Assembly (NCBI GenBank): GCA_017399405.1
Contig: JAFQCT010000012.1
Span: forward strand, 62,001 to 126,000
Direction: 5' to 3'
Source: Clostridia bacterium
GTDB taxonomy: Bacteria; Bacillota; Clostridia; Oscillospirales; Acutalibacteraceae
Length of the DNA: 64,000 nt
The translations under genes were made by a program, and so were the position numbers. Every line of letters starts with the position of its first letter. Within the stretch, counting starts at the first letter, position 1. The notes below the pieces were generated by a model that searched no databases, had not been told where the DNA came from, and saw only the letters and a list, made by a program, of their open reading frames with translations. This document shows positions 15,771-25,145 of this stretch, piece after piece.

Positions 15771-17444
15771 ATGAAAAAAGCTTGGTACAAAGAAATGGTA
15801 GTTTACCAGATTTGGCCTCGTAGTTTCAAAGACTCTAACGGTGACGGTATTGGTGACCTTGAGGGTATTTACGAGAAACTTGACTATGTTAAGTCAATAG
15901 GCATTGACGCTATCTGGTTCTCACCACTTTTCAAATCAGCAAATGCTGACTATGGTTATGATATCTCCGACTATATGGACATTAACCCTGAATACGGTGA
16001 TATGGAAACATTCAAAAAAGTTCTTAACGCTTGTCACGAACGCGGAATGAAAGTGTTTATGGACCTTGTTGTTAACCACACATCTACTGAACATCATTGG
16101 TTCAAAGAGGCTTGCAAGAGTGTAGATAATCCTTATCACGATTACTACATTTGGCGTAAAGGTAAGGGCAAAAACGGTAAAAAACCACCTAATAACTGGC
16201 TTTCAACATTTGAGGGCGGTGCTTGGGAATATGTTCCTGAAGTTGACGAGTATTATCTTCATGTATTCACAAAAGGTCAGCCTGACCTTAATATGGATAA
16301 CCCAAAAGTCCGTGAAGAAGTTAAGAATGTTATGAAATTCTGGCTTGATATGGGTGTTGACGGTTTCCGTGAAGATGTTATTACATACATTTCAAAACGC
16401 GAGGGACTCCCTAACGCTATTCCAATTCCTGTTGCTGCAGGTATGGAACACTACAACTGTGGTCCTCACCTTTATGAATATCTTAAAGAGTTCCACGATG
16501 ATGTTCTTTCAAAATATGACTGCTTCACAGTTGGTGAAGGTCCATTGATTACTCCTGAAAAGGTTCTTCGTTTTGTAACTGAAGACGATACTCAGGTTCT
16601 TAAAACTATGTTCAGTTTTGACCACCTTGAAGCAGACTGCTTTATGACTGACTGGATTAAGACTCCATTCAATCTTAAAAAGATGAAAAAGTGCTACCAG
16701 AAATGGTATGACGCTATGAATGGCAAGGGTTGGCACACACTTTACCTTGAAAACCACGACCATCCACGAATTGTTGACCGTTATGGCTCACTTAAATACA
16801 GAGTTGAAAGTGCAAAAATGCTCGCAACAATGTGCTATTTGCAAAAGGGTACTCCTTTCATTTATCAGGGTCAGGAAATTGGTATGACAAATATCCAGCT
16901 TAAGTCAATTGACGAGTTCAAGGATATGATGACATTCAACAATGAAAAGACTTTTGCAAAACTCGGTATTAAGGGCGAAAAATTCTTAAAGATGGCTAAC
17001 GCAGGTTCTCGTGAGAACTCAAGAACTCCTGTTCAATGGGATGACAGTGAATACGCAGGCTTCTCAACAGTTGAGCCTTGGTTTAATCTTAACGAGAATT
17101 ACAAAGAAATCAATGTGGCACAGGCTGAGGCTGACGAAAATTCAATCCTTAACTACTACCGTAAACTTCTTAAATTCCGTAAAGAACACGAAGTTGCAAT
17201 TTATGGTGATTACAAAGAGCATTACAAGAACAGCGACAAACTTTATGTTTATGAAAGAAATCTTGATGGTGAAAAAATCCTTGTGGTTTGCTCATTCTCT
17301 GAAAAGAGCGTAAACTTTGAAGCACCTGAAGGCATTGACTTATCAAAAGGTGAACTTGTTCTTGCAAACTACAAACTCACTCCACTTACAAACAACTCTT
17401 TTGTAACTCGTCCTTATGAGTGCAGAGTTTACTATTTCAAATAA
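15771..17444 (+). CDS. GH13 alpha-glucosidase (oligo-1,6-glucosidase type)
   Basis: A 557-residue cytoplasmic glycoside hydrolase with the complete GH13 barrel signature. The N-terminus VVYQIWPRSFKDSNGDGIGDL is followed by DLVVNHTS near residue 98, the nucleophile D202 in GVDGFREDVI, the acid/base E256 in FTVGEGP, and D330 in LENHDHPR. The calcium-type loop DSNGDGIGD marks the oligo-1,6-glucosidase, trehalose-6-phosphate hydrolase and alpha-glucosidase subgroup. There is no signal peptide, so it cleaves imported oligosaccharides. Two GPH-type sugar transporters follow directly, which suggests import of an alpha-glucoside followed by internal cleavage. The exact linkage preference cannot be read from sequence. 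Confidence 0.9.
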   Translation: MKKAWYKEMVVYQIWPRSFKDSNGDGIGDLEGIYEKLDYVKSIGIDAIWFSPLFKSANADYGYDISDYMDINPEYGDMETFKKVLNACHERGMKVFMDLVVNHTSTEHHWFKEACKSVDNPYHDYYIWRKGKGKNGKKPPNNWLSTFEGGAWEYVPEVDEYYLHVFTKGQPDLNMDNPKVREEVKNVMKFWLDMGVDGFREDVITYISKREGLPNAIPIPVAAGMEHYNCGPHLYEYLKEFHDDVLSKYDCFTVGEGPLITPEKVLRFVTEDDTQVLKTMFSFDHLEADCFMTDWIKTPFNLKKMKKCYQKWYDAMNGKGWHTLYLENHDHPRIVDRYGSLKYRVESAKMLATMCYLQKGTPFIYQGQEIGMTNIQLKSIDEFKDMMTFNNEKTFAKLGIKGEKFLKMANAGSRENSRTPVQWDDSEYAGFSTVEPWFNLNENYKEINVAQAEADENSILNYYRKLLKFRKEHEVAIYGDYKEHYKNSDKLYVYERNLDGEKILVVCSFSEKSVNFEAPEGIDLSKGELVLANYKLTPLTNNSFVTRPYECRVYYFK

Positions 17445-17457
17445 GAGGTAAAAAACA

Positions 17458-18843
17458 ATGAATAAAAATAATGCAAAACTCTCACCACGTCTTTGGATTG
17501 GTATGCTTATGTGTTCATTCATAGGTGGCCTTGCATGGAATGTGGAAAATATGTATTTCAACACATTCTTATGGAATGAAGTTTATGAAGGCTCCGTAGG
17601 TGTCACAGCATTGACCTATACTGACGCTGTTAACATTATGGTTACTTTCTCTGCTATTGTTGCAGTTGTAACAACCTTTATTATGGGTACTCTCAGTGAA
17701 AAAATGAAAAACCGTAAAGCGTTTATCTCTTTTGGTTATATTGCTTGGGGTATTATTACAGCTCTTTTTGGTTTTATTACAAAAGACAACGTTGCAAATC
17801 TTTTCGGAATTTCAGACGCTGTTAAAATTGTTATTACAACTGCTTGGGTCGTTGTTGTAATGGATATGATAATGACCTTTATGGGTTCAACTAGTAACGA
17901 CTCTGCATTCCAGGCATGGGTAACAGACGTTACAACTCCTGAAACAACACAAAAAGTTGAAACAGCATTTACTTTTGTCGGCTTTATTGCAATGGCTGTG
18001 ATTATGGTTGTCGGCTCACTTGCACAGGGCGGTGTGATTCCTTATAGCATATTCTTCATCGGTCTTGGTATAGTTGTTACATTAGCAGGTATTGTTGCTC
18101 TTTTTGTAGTTGATAATCCAAAGAAGCTTGAGGATGCAAAGAAAGATGCAACCACTCCAAAAACAAGCTATTGGGCAGACCTTTTCTATGGGTTCAGACC
18201 AAGTGTAATTAAAGAAAACAGCAAACTTTATTTAATTCTTGTGGCAACAGGTATCTTTAACTGTGCATTCCAGGTATTTTTCCCATATCTTTTAACTTAT
18301 TTCAGTGAAGTTGTTATCAAGGCAAACGAAACCTTATTTGCTGCAATGCCAATAAGTCTTATTGTTGTAGCAGCAGTGGCAGTTATTACACTTGTAGCGG
18401 GAATTGTTATTTTATTGAAGGTTTATAATAAGAGCAAGGCAGCTGCATTTATTCCAAGCGTAATTTCTCTTATTGTTGGTCTTTTAGTTATGTTCTTTGC
18501 AAAGACAAATCTTTATCTTATGCTTGTTGGTGCAGCATTTACACTTGTTGGTTACATTGTAATTATGATTCAGTTTGGTGCAAATGTGCGTGACAGTATT
18601 CCACAGGATAAGGTTGGACTTTTCCAGGGTGTAAGAATGATTTTCTTCGTGCTCATTCCTATGGTAGTTGGTCCTACACTTGGCAACATCGCAACAAAGA
18701 ATTCAACAGTTATAATCACTGACGTATCCGGTGCAGAGTCAATGCTTCCAACAGAGATGATGTTCCTTTACGCTGCAATTGTTGCAGTATTTATCTTTGT
18801 TCCATTGTTTGCATATCTTAAAAAGGATAAAGAAAACACATAA
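17458..18843 (+). CDS. GPH/MFS-type sugar:cation symporter (first paralog)
   Basis: The 461-residue membrane protein has about twelve helices and a cytoplasmic TLSEKMKNRKAFISFGY loop between helices 2 and 3, a motif of the glycoside-pentoside-hexuronide and MFS families. A central loop (DNPKKLEDAKKDATTP) separates the two six-helix halves. It starts 13 bases after the GH13 gene with AGAGGT before the ATG, so it is co-transcribed and probably imports that enzyme's oligosaccharide substrate. The next gene is a close paralog with the same motifs (FYGFRPSVIK, QFGA.VRD.IP.DKVGLFQG). Confidence 0.85.
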   Translation: MNKNNAKLSPRLWIGMLMCSFIGGLAWNVENMYFNTFLWNEVYEGSVGVTALTYTDAVNIMVTFSAIVAVVTTFIMGTLSEKMKNRKAFISFGYIAWGIITALFGFITKDNVANLFGISDAVKIVITTAWVVVVMDMIMTFMGSTSNDSAFQAWVTDVTTPETTQKVETAFTFVGFIAMAVIMVVGSLAQGGVIPYSIFFIGLGIVVTLAGIVALFVVDNPKKLEDAKKDATTPKTSYWADLFYGFRPSVIKENSKLYLILVATGIFNCAFQVFFPYLLTYFSEVVIKANETLFAAMPISLIVVAAVAVITLVAGIVILLKVYNKSKAAAFIPSVISLIVGLLVMFFAKTNLYLMLVGAAFTLVGYIVIMIQFGANVRDSIPQDKVGLFQGVRMIFFVLIPMVVGPTLGNIATKNSTVIITDVSGAESMLPTEMMFLYAAIVAVFIFVPLFAYLKKDKENT

Positions 18844-18892
18844 TATTAAATGTCAAAAAACGCCTGAAAAACGGCGTTTTTGATATTAAATG
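18843..18892 (+). repeat. Hairpin flanked by 10-bp direct repeats
   Basis: A 9-bp stem (AAAAACGCC with GGCGTTTTT, 18856-18881) lies between two copies of ATATTAAATG (18843 and 18883). It could be a weak terminator or an RNA-stabilising hairpin between the two transporter genes, setting different expression levels. The T-run is part of the stem. Confidence 0.6.
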
Positions 18893-18913
18893 CAGGCAAA
18901 GAGGTGAAAAAAT

Positions 18914-20305
18914 ATGAACAATAAAAAAGGTGGACTTTCAATGCGCATCTGGATAACAATACTTATCTTTATGCTTATGGGGTCAATTGCCAATGGTGTT
19001 GAGTCTATGTTTCTTGGGTTGTATCTGAACAACACTGTTTTCAAGCATGGCTCAATGGGTGCACCACTTACATTGACTGATACTATTAACCTTATTTCCT
19101 CATTGTCGGCTGTAGTAATGGGAGTTACCACTTTTGTTGTTGGCACTATCAGTGAAAAAATGAAAAACAGAAAACTGTTTATTTCAGTAGGATATATCCT
19201 GTGGGGTATAGTTATGCTTGTTTTCAGCTTTATAAGAGGCGGAAATGTAGGCAGATATTTTGGACTTACTGAAATGTCTGATATTGTTTTTACTACCGCT
19301 ATGCTTGTTATTGTATTTTCACTTATATTGACACTTCTACGCGCTACCACTAATAACACCAGCTTTAATGCGTGGGTTACAGATGTTTCAACACCTCAGA
19401 CATCTGCAATAATTGAAACCTGTTTTACACTTATAGGTTTTGTTGCAACCGCTGTTATTACATACCTAGTAACAAAAGCTCAATCTGATGAAGGCGATTA
19501 CAGTGATGTTTTTCGTTTTCTAGGAATGGTTGCAATACTTGTAGGCACTCTTGGCTTTGTTCTTTTTGAAAAACCAAAACAGCTTAAAAATCTTAAGAAA
19601 AAGAAGGAAAAAGAGGAGCAGATAGGTTGGAAGGATGTTTTCTACGGTTTTCGGCCTAGTGTTATTAAGAAAAACAGCAATCTTTATTTAATACTTTCAT
19701 CAGGTTGTCTTTTCAACTGTGCATATCAGGTGTTTTATCCATACCTTTTTATTTATCTGGCTTCGGTTGTTATTCCTGCAAACAAAAATATAGAGACTCA
19801 CCCATTAAAAATATTAAGCCTTATAGTAATAGCACTTATTATTGCGGTTGTTTCTATTATCCTGCTTATGAAGATTTACGCAAAGAATAAATCAATACCT
19901 TTTATTTCAAGCGTTTTATGCTTTGTTGCGGGACTTCTTATTTTATCATCAACCAAAAATATTATGGGTATAATTATAGGTCTTACACCGGGTCTTATTG
20001 GCTATGCTATTATTATGATTCAATTCGGTGCTACCGTGCGTGATAATATTCCAAAAGACAAGGTCGGACTTTTTCAAGGTATCCGAATGATTTTCTTAGT
20101 TTTTCTGCCGAAAATTGTAGGCCCTACACTTGGTAATATTGCTTCAACAAATTCTAGCGTTACATATATGGATAATGGCTCTGAAAAAGTGCTTCCAACA
20201 GAAGCTATGTTCCTTTACGCAGCAATTGTTGCAGCACTTATCTTTATTCCAATGCTTGCCTTCTTAAAGAAAGATAAAGAAAAAACCTTGAAAGAATCCA
20301 AATAA
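18914..20305 (+). CDS. GPH/MFS-type sugar:cation symporter (second paralog)
   Basis: The 463-residue protein is built like its upstream neighbour. It shares about twelve helices, GTISEKMKNRKLFISVGYILWG, the central charged loop (LKNLKKKKEKEEQIGW), FYGFRPSVIKKNS, and QFGATVRDNIPKDKVGLFQGIRM. The pair clearly arose by duplication. Differences cluster in the predicted helices, which suggests that the two transport different but related sugars. The ribosome site GAGGTG lies 7 bases before the ATG. A terminator follows, so the operon is GH13 plus two transporters. Confidence 0.85.
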   Translation: MNNKKGGLSMRIWITILIFMLMGSIANGVESMFLGLYLNNTVFKHGSMGAPLTLTDTINLISSLSAVVMGVTTFVVGTISEKMKNRKLFISVGYILWGIVMLVFSFIRGGNVGRYFGLTEMSDIVFTTAMLVIVFSLILTLLRATTNNTSFNAWVTDVSTPQTSAIIETCFTLIGFVATAVITYLVTKAQSDEGDYSDVFRFLGMVAILVGTLGFVLFEKPKQLKNLKKKKEKEEQIGWKDVFYGFRPSVIKKNSNLYLILSSGCLFNCAYQVFYPYLFIYLASVVIPANKNIETHPLKILSLIVIALIIAVVSIILLMKIYAKNKSIPFISSVLCFVAGLLILSSTKNIMGIIIGLTPGLIGYAIIMIQFGATVRDNIPKDKVGLFQGIRMIFLVFLPKIVGPTLGNIASTNSSVTYMDNGSEKVLPTEAMFLYAAIVAALIFIPMLAFLKKDKEKTLKESK

Positions 20306-20322
20306 CTTCTTTGAAAAACAAC

Positions 20323-20359
20323 ACCGCCCTACAGAACAATCTGTAGAGCGGTTATTTTT
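20323..20359. terminator. Terminator between transporter and leuD
   Basis: A 12-bp stem with one C-A mismatch (ACCGCCCTACAG with CTGTAGAGCGGT), then TTATTTTTTT on the plus strand. A T-containing flank on the other side may stop leuD transcripts too. Confidence 0.8.
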
Positions 20360-20370
20360 TTGCACTATAC

Positions 20371-20850
20371 TTATTTCAATGAAGCGAGTAATCCACCTTT
20401 TGAAATAATATTCTGAATAAATTCGGGAAATGGCTGAGCTTTATAACTTGTGCCTTTTGTAACATTTGTGATAACGCCTGTATCAAAGTCAACTGCAACC
20501 TCATCACCATTTTCGATTGCATCACAAGCTTCAGGACATTCAAGGATAGGAAGTCCGATATTAAGTGAGTTTCTGTAAAAAATTCTTGCAAAAGTCTTTG
20601 CAATAACGCAAGAAACACCTGCAGCTTTAATAGCAATAGGAGCGTGCTCACGAGAAGAGCCACAGCCAAAATTAACACCTGCAACCATAATGTCGCCATC
20701 TTTTACTTTGTTAATAAATTCTTTGTCGATATCTTCCATACAATGTGCTGCCAATTCCTTGTGGTCAGCAGTATTTAAGTATCTTGCAGGGATAATAACG
20801 TCTGTATCAACATGGTCACCGTATTTATGTACTGAACCTTGAATTTTCAT
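20371..20850 (-). CDS. leuD: 3-isopropylmalate dehydratase small subunit
   Basis: With the ATG at 20850 the protein has 159 residues, the size of the short LeuD type. It shows [14 protein letters not shown] near the N-terminus and the swivel-domain motif [18 protein letters not shown] near residue 60. It pairs with LeuC to isomerise 2-isopropylmalate to 3-isopropylmalate in leucine synthesis. AGGAGG in the end of leuC precedes this start, and the gap to the leuC stop is 1 base. A longer upstream frame exists only because it reads through leuC out of phase. Confidence 0.94.
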   Translation of the reverse strand: MKIQGSVHKYGDHVDTDVIIPARYLNTADHKELAAHCMEDIDKEFINKVKDGDIMVAGVNFGCGSSREHAPIAIKAAGVSCVIAKTFARIFYRNSLNIGLPILECPEACDAIENGDEVAVDFDTGVITNVTKGTSYKAQPFPEFIQNIISKGGLLASLK

Positions 20851-20851
20851 A

Positions 20852-22114
20852 TTAAAGTACCTCCTCTGGTGTACAAATGTATCCAGCAATCGCACTTGCA
20901 GCAGCCACATATGGACTTGCAAGATAAACTTCACTTGTAGGATGTCCCATTCTGCCTACAAAGTTACGGTTTGTAGTAGAAATCGCCTTTTCTTCTGCGG
21001 CAAGAATACCCATATGACCGCCAAGACAAGGACCGCAAGTTGGTGTTGAGAATACAGCACCTGCTTCTACAAAGATTTCAGCAAGACCTTCTCTTACACA
21101 TTGGAGATATACATTCTGTGTTGCAGGAATAACGATACAACGAACATTTTCGTTAACCTTTTTGCCTTTAAGAACTTCAGCAGCAGCACGCATATCTTCA
21201 ATTCTACCGTTTGTGCAAGAGCCGATAACTGACTGGTCAACGAAAATTTTATCGAATTCCCCAACAATGTGAGCATTTTCAGGAAGGTGAGGGAATGCAA
21301 CTGTTGATTTAAGTTCGCCTAAATCAATATTGATAACTTCGTCATAAACTGCATCTTCGTCTGCTGTGAAGATTACAGGCTCACGGTCAGTTCTGCCTTT
21401 CATATATTCGAGAGTCTTTTCATCAACTGGGAAAATACCGTTCTTTGCACCACATTCAATAGCCATATTTGCGATACAGAATCTGTCGTCCATTGAAAGA
21501 TTTGCGATTCCGTCACCTGTGAATTCAAGTGAACGATAGAGTGCACCGTCAACACCGATTTTGCCGATAAGGTGAAGAATCAAATCCTTACCGCTAACCC
21601 ATTTATTGAACTTCCCTGTAACATTAACTTTGATTGCAGATGGTACCTTAAACCAGGCCATACCTGAAATCATACCCGCAGCCATATCAGTTGAGCCAAC
21701 ACCTGTTGAGAATGCACCAAGTGCACCGTATGTACAAGTGTGAGAGTCAGCACCGATAACTGTGTCACCTGAAATTACAATTCCTTTTTCAGGGAGCAAA
21801 GCGTGTTCAATACCCATCTGTCCCACATCAAAGAAATTCTTGATTTTATATTCTCTTGCAAACTGTCTAACCTGTTTGCAGTGTTCAGCAGATTTAATGT
21901 CCTTGTTAGGTGTGAAATGGTCCATAACAAGAGCAATTTTTTCTCTGTCAAAAACATCAGTAAAGCCTTTTGCTTTCATTTCGTTGATTGCAACAGGGCT
22001 TGTAACATCGTTACCCATTACTAAATCAAGACGAACATTGATAAGCTGACCGTCTTCAACCTTATCCAATCCTGCATGTGCTGCAAGGATTTTTTGTGTC
22101 ATTGTCATTCCCAT
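20852..22114 (-). CDS. leuC: 3-isopropylmalate dehydratase large subunit
   Basis: An aconitase-family protein of 420 residues from the preferred ATG, which has AGGGAG 9 bases upstream. The three iron-sulfur ligands are in VIGSCTNGR and in the pair TPTCGPC. The segment [23 protein letters not shown] is typical. With LeuD it forms the 4Fe-4S isopropylmalate isomerase. Length and motifs match the two-subunit, homoaconitase-like branch found in many anaerobes. It starts 1 base after the ilvN stop, so the three genes are translationally linked. Confidence 0.94.
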   Translation of the reverse strand: MGMTMTQKILAAHAGLDKVEDGQLINVRLDLVMGNDVTSPVAINEMKAKGFTDVFDREKIALVMDHFTPNKDIKSAEHCKQVRQFAREYKIKNFFDVGQMGIEHALLPEKGIVISGDTVIGADSHTCTYGALGAFSTGVGSTDMAAGMISGMAWFKVPSAIKVNVTGKFNKWVSGKDLILHLIGKIGVDGALYRSLEFTGDGIANLSMDDRFCIANMAIECGAKNGIFPVDEKTLEYMKGRTDREPVIFTADEDAVYDEVINIDLGELKSTVAFPHLPENAHIVGEFDKIFVDQSVIGSCTNGRIEDMRAAAEVLKGKKVNENVRCIVIPATQNVYLQCVREGLAEIFVEAGAVFSTPTCGPCLGGHMGILAAEEKAISTTNRNFVGRMGHPTSEVYLASPYVAAASAIAGYICTPEEVL

Positions 22115-22115
22115 A

Positions 22116-22625
22116 TTATTCAACTCCCTTAATGTTTCTGTCGCCACTTTCAAGAGCAGTAAGGCCTGAACGAGAAAGTTCACAAATACCATGCTTTTCC
22201 ATTTTATCAATAAACTTGTCAATAAGGCTTGGAAGACCTGTCATTTCAGCAGTAATTGTTGTGTGGCCAATGTCCATAACTCTTGCACCAAAGCCATTGA
22301 TAGTTTTAAGAACTTTTTTTCTATCCTTATTAAGTGCGTGAACTTTGATAAGAAGAATTTCTGACTGAATTGTCTGGCTCTCGTCAAGGTTGATAACCTT
22401 AATAACCTCTTCAAGACGAGAAAGTTGCTGTTCAACCATTGTAACCTTGTATTCTTCAACATCAGAAACGATTGTCATTCGTGAAAATTCAGGACTTTCA
22501 GTTTCAGAAACTGTAAGGGACACAACATTGTATCCGCGACGAGCAAAAAGTCCCGCAACTCTTAAAAGCACACCTGTACGGTTATAAACAAGTGCTGATA
22601 AATAAATTCGTTTAGTATTTTCCAT
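22116..22625 (-). CDS. ilvN: Acetolactate synthase small (regulatory) subunit
   Basis: A 169-residue protein with an N-terminal ACT domain ([27 protein letters not shown], residues 6-32) that binds branched-chain amino acids, and a C-terminal domain of the ALS small-subunit type. It activates the catalytic subunit and gives it valine feedback inhibition. The start at 22625 has GAGG 9 bases upstream. A longer frame would begin in the heptad repeat and is rejected. The catalytic subunit gene ilvB and ilvC are not in the window, so the small subunit is separated from its partner and tied to leuCD. Confidence 0.92.
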   Translation of the reverse strand: MENTKRIYLSALVYNRTGVLLRVAGLFARRGYNVVSLTVSETESPEFSRMTIVSDVEEYKVTMVEQQLSRLEEVIKVINLDESQTIQSEILLIKVHALNKDRKKVLKTINGFGARVMDIGHTTITAEMTGLPSLIDKFIDKMEKHGICELSRSGLTALESGDRNIKGVE

Positions 22626-22639
22626 AGTGTTATACCTCA

Positions 22640-22674
22640 ATTCTGCATTTTGCATTCTGAATTCTGCATTTATA
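22640..22674 (-). repeat. Five-heptad 35-bp repeat element (copy 5)
   Basis: On the minus strand it reads taaatgc, agaattc, agaatgc, aaaatgc, agaattg. Its first heptad begins with the TAA stop codon of galM (22672-22670). The element spans nearly all of the galM-ilvN spacer. Confidence 0.8.
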
Positions 22675-23707
22675 CAGTAATCTTATAAATTGTTGTAGTT
22701 TTTACCGTTTCGTCCTTATCAAAAACACAGTTATAGAATGTTGGTGTGTTTGTTGCATTCGGATAATACTGTGTTTCAAGGCAGAAGCCACAACGGAAAT
22801 CCATTGGAGTATTATTCTTACCGATTTTACCCTCAAGGAAATTGCCGACATAGAGTTGCATACCCGGTAAATCAGTAAGGCAATCAAGTCTTACACCGTT
22901 AGGAGCAGTAACAGTAGCAGCAAGACGAAGCTCCTTGTTATAATCGTTAATGCAGAAATTGTGGTCGTAACCGTTACCTGCATCAAGCTGTTCATAATCC
23001 ATACCGATATCTCTGCCGATTGTTTTTGGCTCTCTGAAATCGAACGGAGTGCCTGTGACATCTCTGATTTCGCCTGTTGGCACAAGTCCTTCACCCATAG
23101 GAGTGAATGCGTCAGCATTTATGTAAAGTGTATGGTCAAGAATGTCGCCATTCTGGTAGCCTTTAAGGTTAAAGTAAGCGTGATTAGTAAGGTTGAATGC
23201 AGTCTTTTTGTCGGAAACTGCTGTGTAGTCCATAATAATCTCGTTCTTGTCAGTAAGAGTGTAACGAACTGTGACTTTTTTATTACCTGGGAATCCCTCT
23301 GTACCGTCAGCACTGAAATATGAGAACTCAACAGAGTCAGAGTCAACGATAATCGCATCCCATACTGCAGTTGAAAATTCTCCGTTACTGTGAAGTGTAA
23401 CATCACCGTGAGTAGTTGTAACAGGAACTTTTACTCCGTCGATTGTAAGACCGCCTTCAGAAATTCTGTTTGCAACAGGACCTACTATCATACCCTGATA
23501 ATCGTGACGATTTTCAAAACCTTCCATATCGTCAAAGCCGAGCAATAAATCAAGCTCATTTTCATCTTTATCTTTTACTAAAATGCTTTGTAGGGTAGCA
23601 CCGTAAGTGATAAGGTTAATCTTCATATTATTGTTGTTTTCAATAAGAAAAGCGTCAACTTGTTTACCGTCTTTTGTAACACCAAAAGCTGATTTTGTAA
23701 TGCTCAT
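22670..23707 (-). CDS. galM: Aldose 1-epimerase (galactose mutarotase)
   Basis: GalM interconverts alpha and beta anomers of galactose or glucose. From the ATG at 23707 the protein has 345 residues. The start is supported by AGGAG 8 bases upstream; a longer frame lacks a ribosome site. The active-site pieces are visible: NRISEGGLTID, FNLTNHAYFNL with the catalytic histidine, DHNFCIN, and the catalytic base glutamate in FCLETQYYPNA near residue 315. No gal operon is nearby. It may share a transcript with ilvN, from which only a heptad element separates it. Confidence 0.93.
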   Translation of the reverse strand: MSITKSAFGVTKDGKQVDAFLIENNNNMKINLITYGATLQSILVKDKDENELDLLLGFDDMEGFENRHDYQGMIVGPVANRISEGGLTIDGVKVPVTTTHGDVTLHSNGEFSTAVWDAIIVDSDSVEFSYFSADGTEGFPGNKKVTVRYTLTDKNEIIMDYTAVSDKKTAFNLTNHAYFNLKGYQNGDILDHTLYINADAFTPMGEGLVPTGEIRDVTGTPFDFREPKTIGRDIGMDYEQLDAGNGYDHNFCINDYNKELRLAATVTAPNGVRLDCLTDLPGMQLYVGNFLEGKIGKNNTPMDFRCGFCLETQYYPNATNTPTFYNCVFDKDETVKTTTIYKITV

Positions 23708-23811
23708 TTTTCCCACTCCTGTTAAGAAAATATATACATAAAATATTATATAATTATAAGTCTTTAATGTCAATACTTTAATGCGCTAAAGTCAACATAA
23801 TCTTTATAATT

Positions 23812-23853
23812 TTTTCAAAACAAAACTGTCGATTTTTTGAAACCGACAGTTTT
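23812..23853 (-). terminator. Terminator after the BNR-repeat gene
   Basis: A 10-bp stem on the minus strand (AAAACTGTCG with CGACAGTTTT), followed by GTTTTG. It separates the ROK/BNR operon from galM. Confidence 0.7.
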
Positions 23854-23856
23854 TCT

Positions 23857-25143
23857 TTATTTTATTAGTTTTTCAACATCATTTAACTTAATGCGTTTTG
23901 ATACAATAAAGGTTTTACGCTTTTGTTTGCCTTTATCAGTATCATATTTGCCTGTTTCTTTCTCTTCAGTTGAGAAAATACCATAAGATGAGGTTACAAT
24001 TGTACCGTCACCGAGTACCACATTGCCACAATAACCCGTATCAGCATTAGCCACGATTGACGGTTTATTTTGATGGTCAAGATATGTATGTGCAATCTTT
24101 ATTCTGTACTGACCTTCTGTACCATTTTTAAGGTCATCGTAAGTGCCAACCCAAGCAACCCAACCTTCAGAATACCATTTTAACTCTCCGCCAAGTTTAC
24201 GCATTCGTTTTACGCGTTTACGGTCACGCTCAATTGAACGGAATGTAATAAAAAGTCGTCCGTCATTTGTATATTCTGCTTTATGACGCTCACCGTTAAG
24301 AGCAAATGGTGCTTCTTTAGGTCTTGACCAAGTTTTACCCTCATCATTTGAAAAAATCAAAAGTGATGTGCAAGTTTTCTTGTTGCAACGGGCAATAAGA
24401 CAAAGCTCATCGCCTGTGCCCATATCTGAACGGACACATTCAACTTCGCAGATACCTGCATAAAGTTCAATGTCACGATACTGTGAAAGATATGGTTCAG
24501 GCTTTGACCAAGTGTAATCACCATTTTCATCGAAAGTGAGAATAGTTTTGTAATTCACAAAACTGTAGTCGTGGAAAATGCCCATCCACTTATCAACAAA
24601 CTCGCCATTCTCTTTAAGTCGGGTAAGTGATGCCATAGCAACTATGGGGATTAAAGGCATTTCGCTGTCATTATCCCAAAAACGCTTAAATTCTGTCCAA
24701 CTTTTACCCTCATCAAGAGAAACTGAACTGTTAAAACCACCGGGAGTGGACATACCCGGCCATTTTGAGTTTGCTGAAATCAAAATCAGTTTTTCTGAAC
24801 CGTCTCTGAACTGCAAGCGATAAACTGTTGGTGTTTCAAGAGATTTCTCCCAAGAAATCGGTTGATTTTCAATTTCTTTATCGTAGGAAACGCCACCATT
24901 GTCACTTATTTTTGAAAGCACAGCACCTTTACCGTGCCCTTTTGGATAAAGTGTAAGAATATCGCCATTGTTGAGAAGTACTGAGTCAGGGTGACCTAAA
25001 TACCCCGCATTATCATCAACGATTGAGTATTTATAAAGGTATTTTAACTCCTCAGATGTATTTTCAGGTTCAACACTCAAATCAACCATAGGAATTGTAT
25101 AATAGCCATATTTTTTTGGAAATGGTTTTTTCTTAAAAAACAT
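23857..25143 (-). CDS. BNR/Asp-box repeat protein, sialidase-like
   Basis: The 428-residue protein carries several Asp-box repeats of the sialidase-type propeller: ISDNGGVSY near residue 84, SLDEGKSWTEF near 150 and SNDEGKTWSRP near 273. Asp-boxes stabilise the propeller and do not prove sialidase activity. An arginine-rich central part (RSIERDRKRVKRMRK) and the absence of a signal peptide are notable. The protein appears cytoplasmic. It starts right after a ROK sugar kinase, with GGAG before the ATG, so it is part of a two-gene sugar operon. It could act on an imported sugar or glycoside. A sialidase role is only one possibility. Confidence 0.7.
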   Translation of the reverse strand: MFFKKKPFPKKYGYYTIPMVDLSVEPENTSEELKYLYKYSIVDDNAGYLGHPDSVLLNNGDILTLYPKGHGKGAVLSKISDNGGVSYDKEIENQPISWEKSLETPTVYRLQFRDGSEKLILISANSKWPGMSTPGGFNSSVSLDEGKSWTEFKRFWDNDSEMPLIPIVAMASLTRLKENGEFVDKWMGIFHDYSFVNYKTILTFDENGDYTWSKPEPYLSQYRDIELYAGICEVECVRSDMGTGDELCLIARCNKKTCTSLLIFSNDEGKTWSRPKEAPFALNGERHKAEYTNDGRLFITFRSIERDRKRVKRMRKLGGELKWYSEGWVAWVGTYDDLKNGTEGQYRIKIAHTYLDHQNKPSIVANADTGYCGNVVLGDGTIVTSSYGIFSTEEKETGKYDTDKGKQKRKTFIVSKRIKLNDVEKLIK

Positions 25144-25145
25144 AA

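Noticed and set aside
20852-22222. Longer start for leuC upstream of 22114
   Set aside because: It would read into ilvN out of phase. The ATG at 22114 has a good ribosome site and gives the normal family length.
22626-22655. Longer start for ilvN within the heptad element
   Set aside because: The extra residues are translated repeat, and the ATG at 22625 has GAGG before it.
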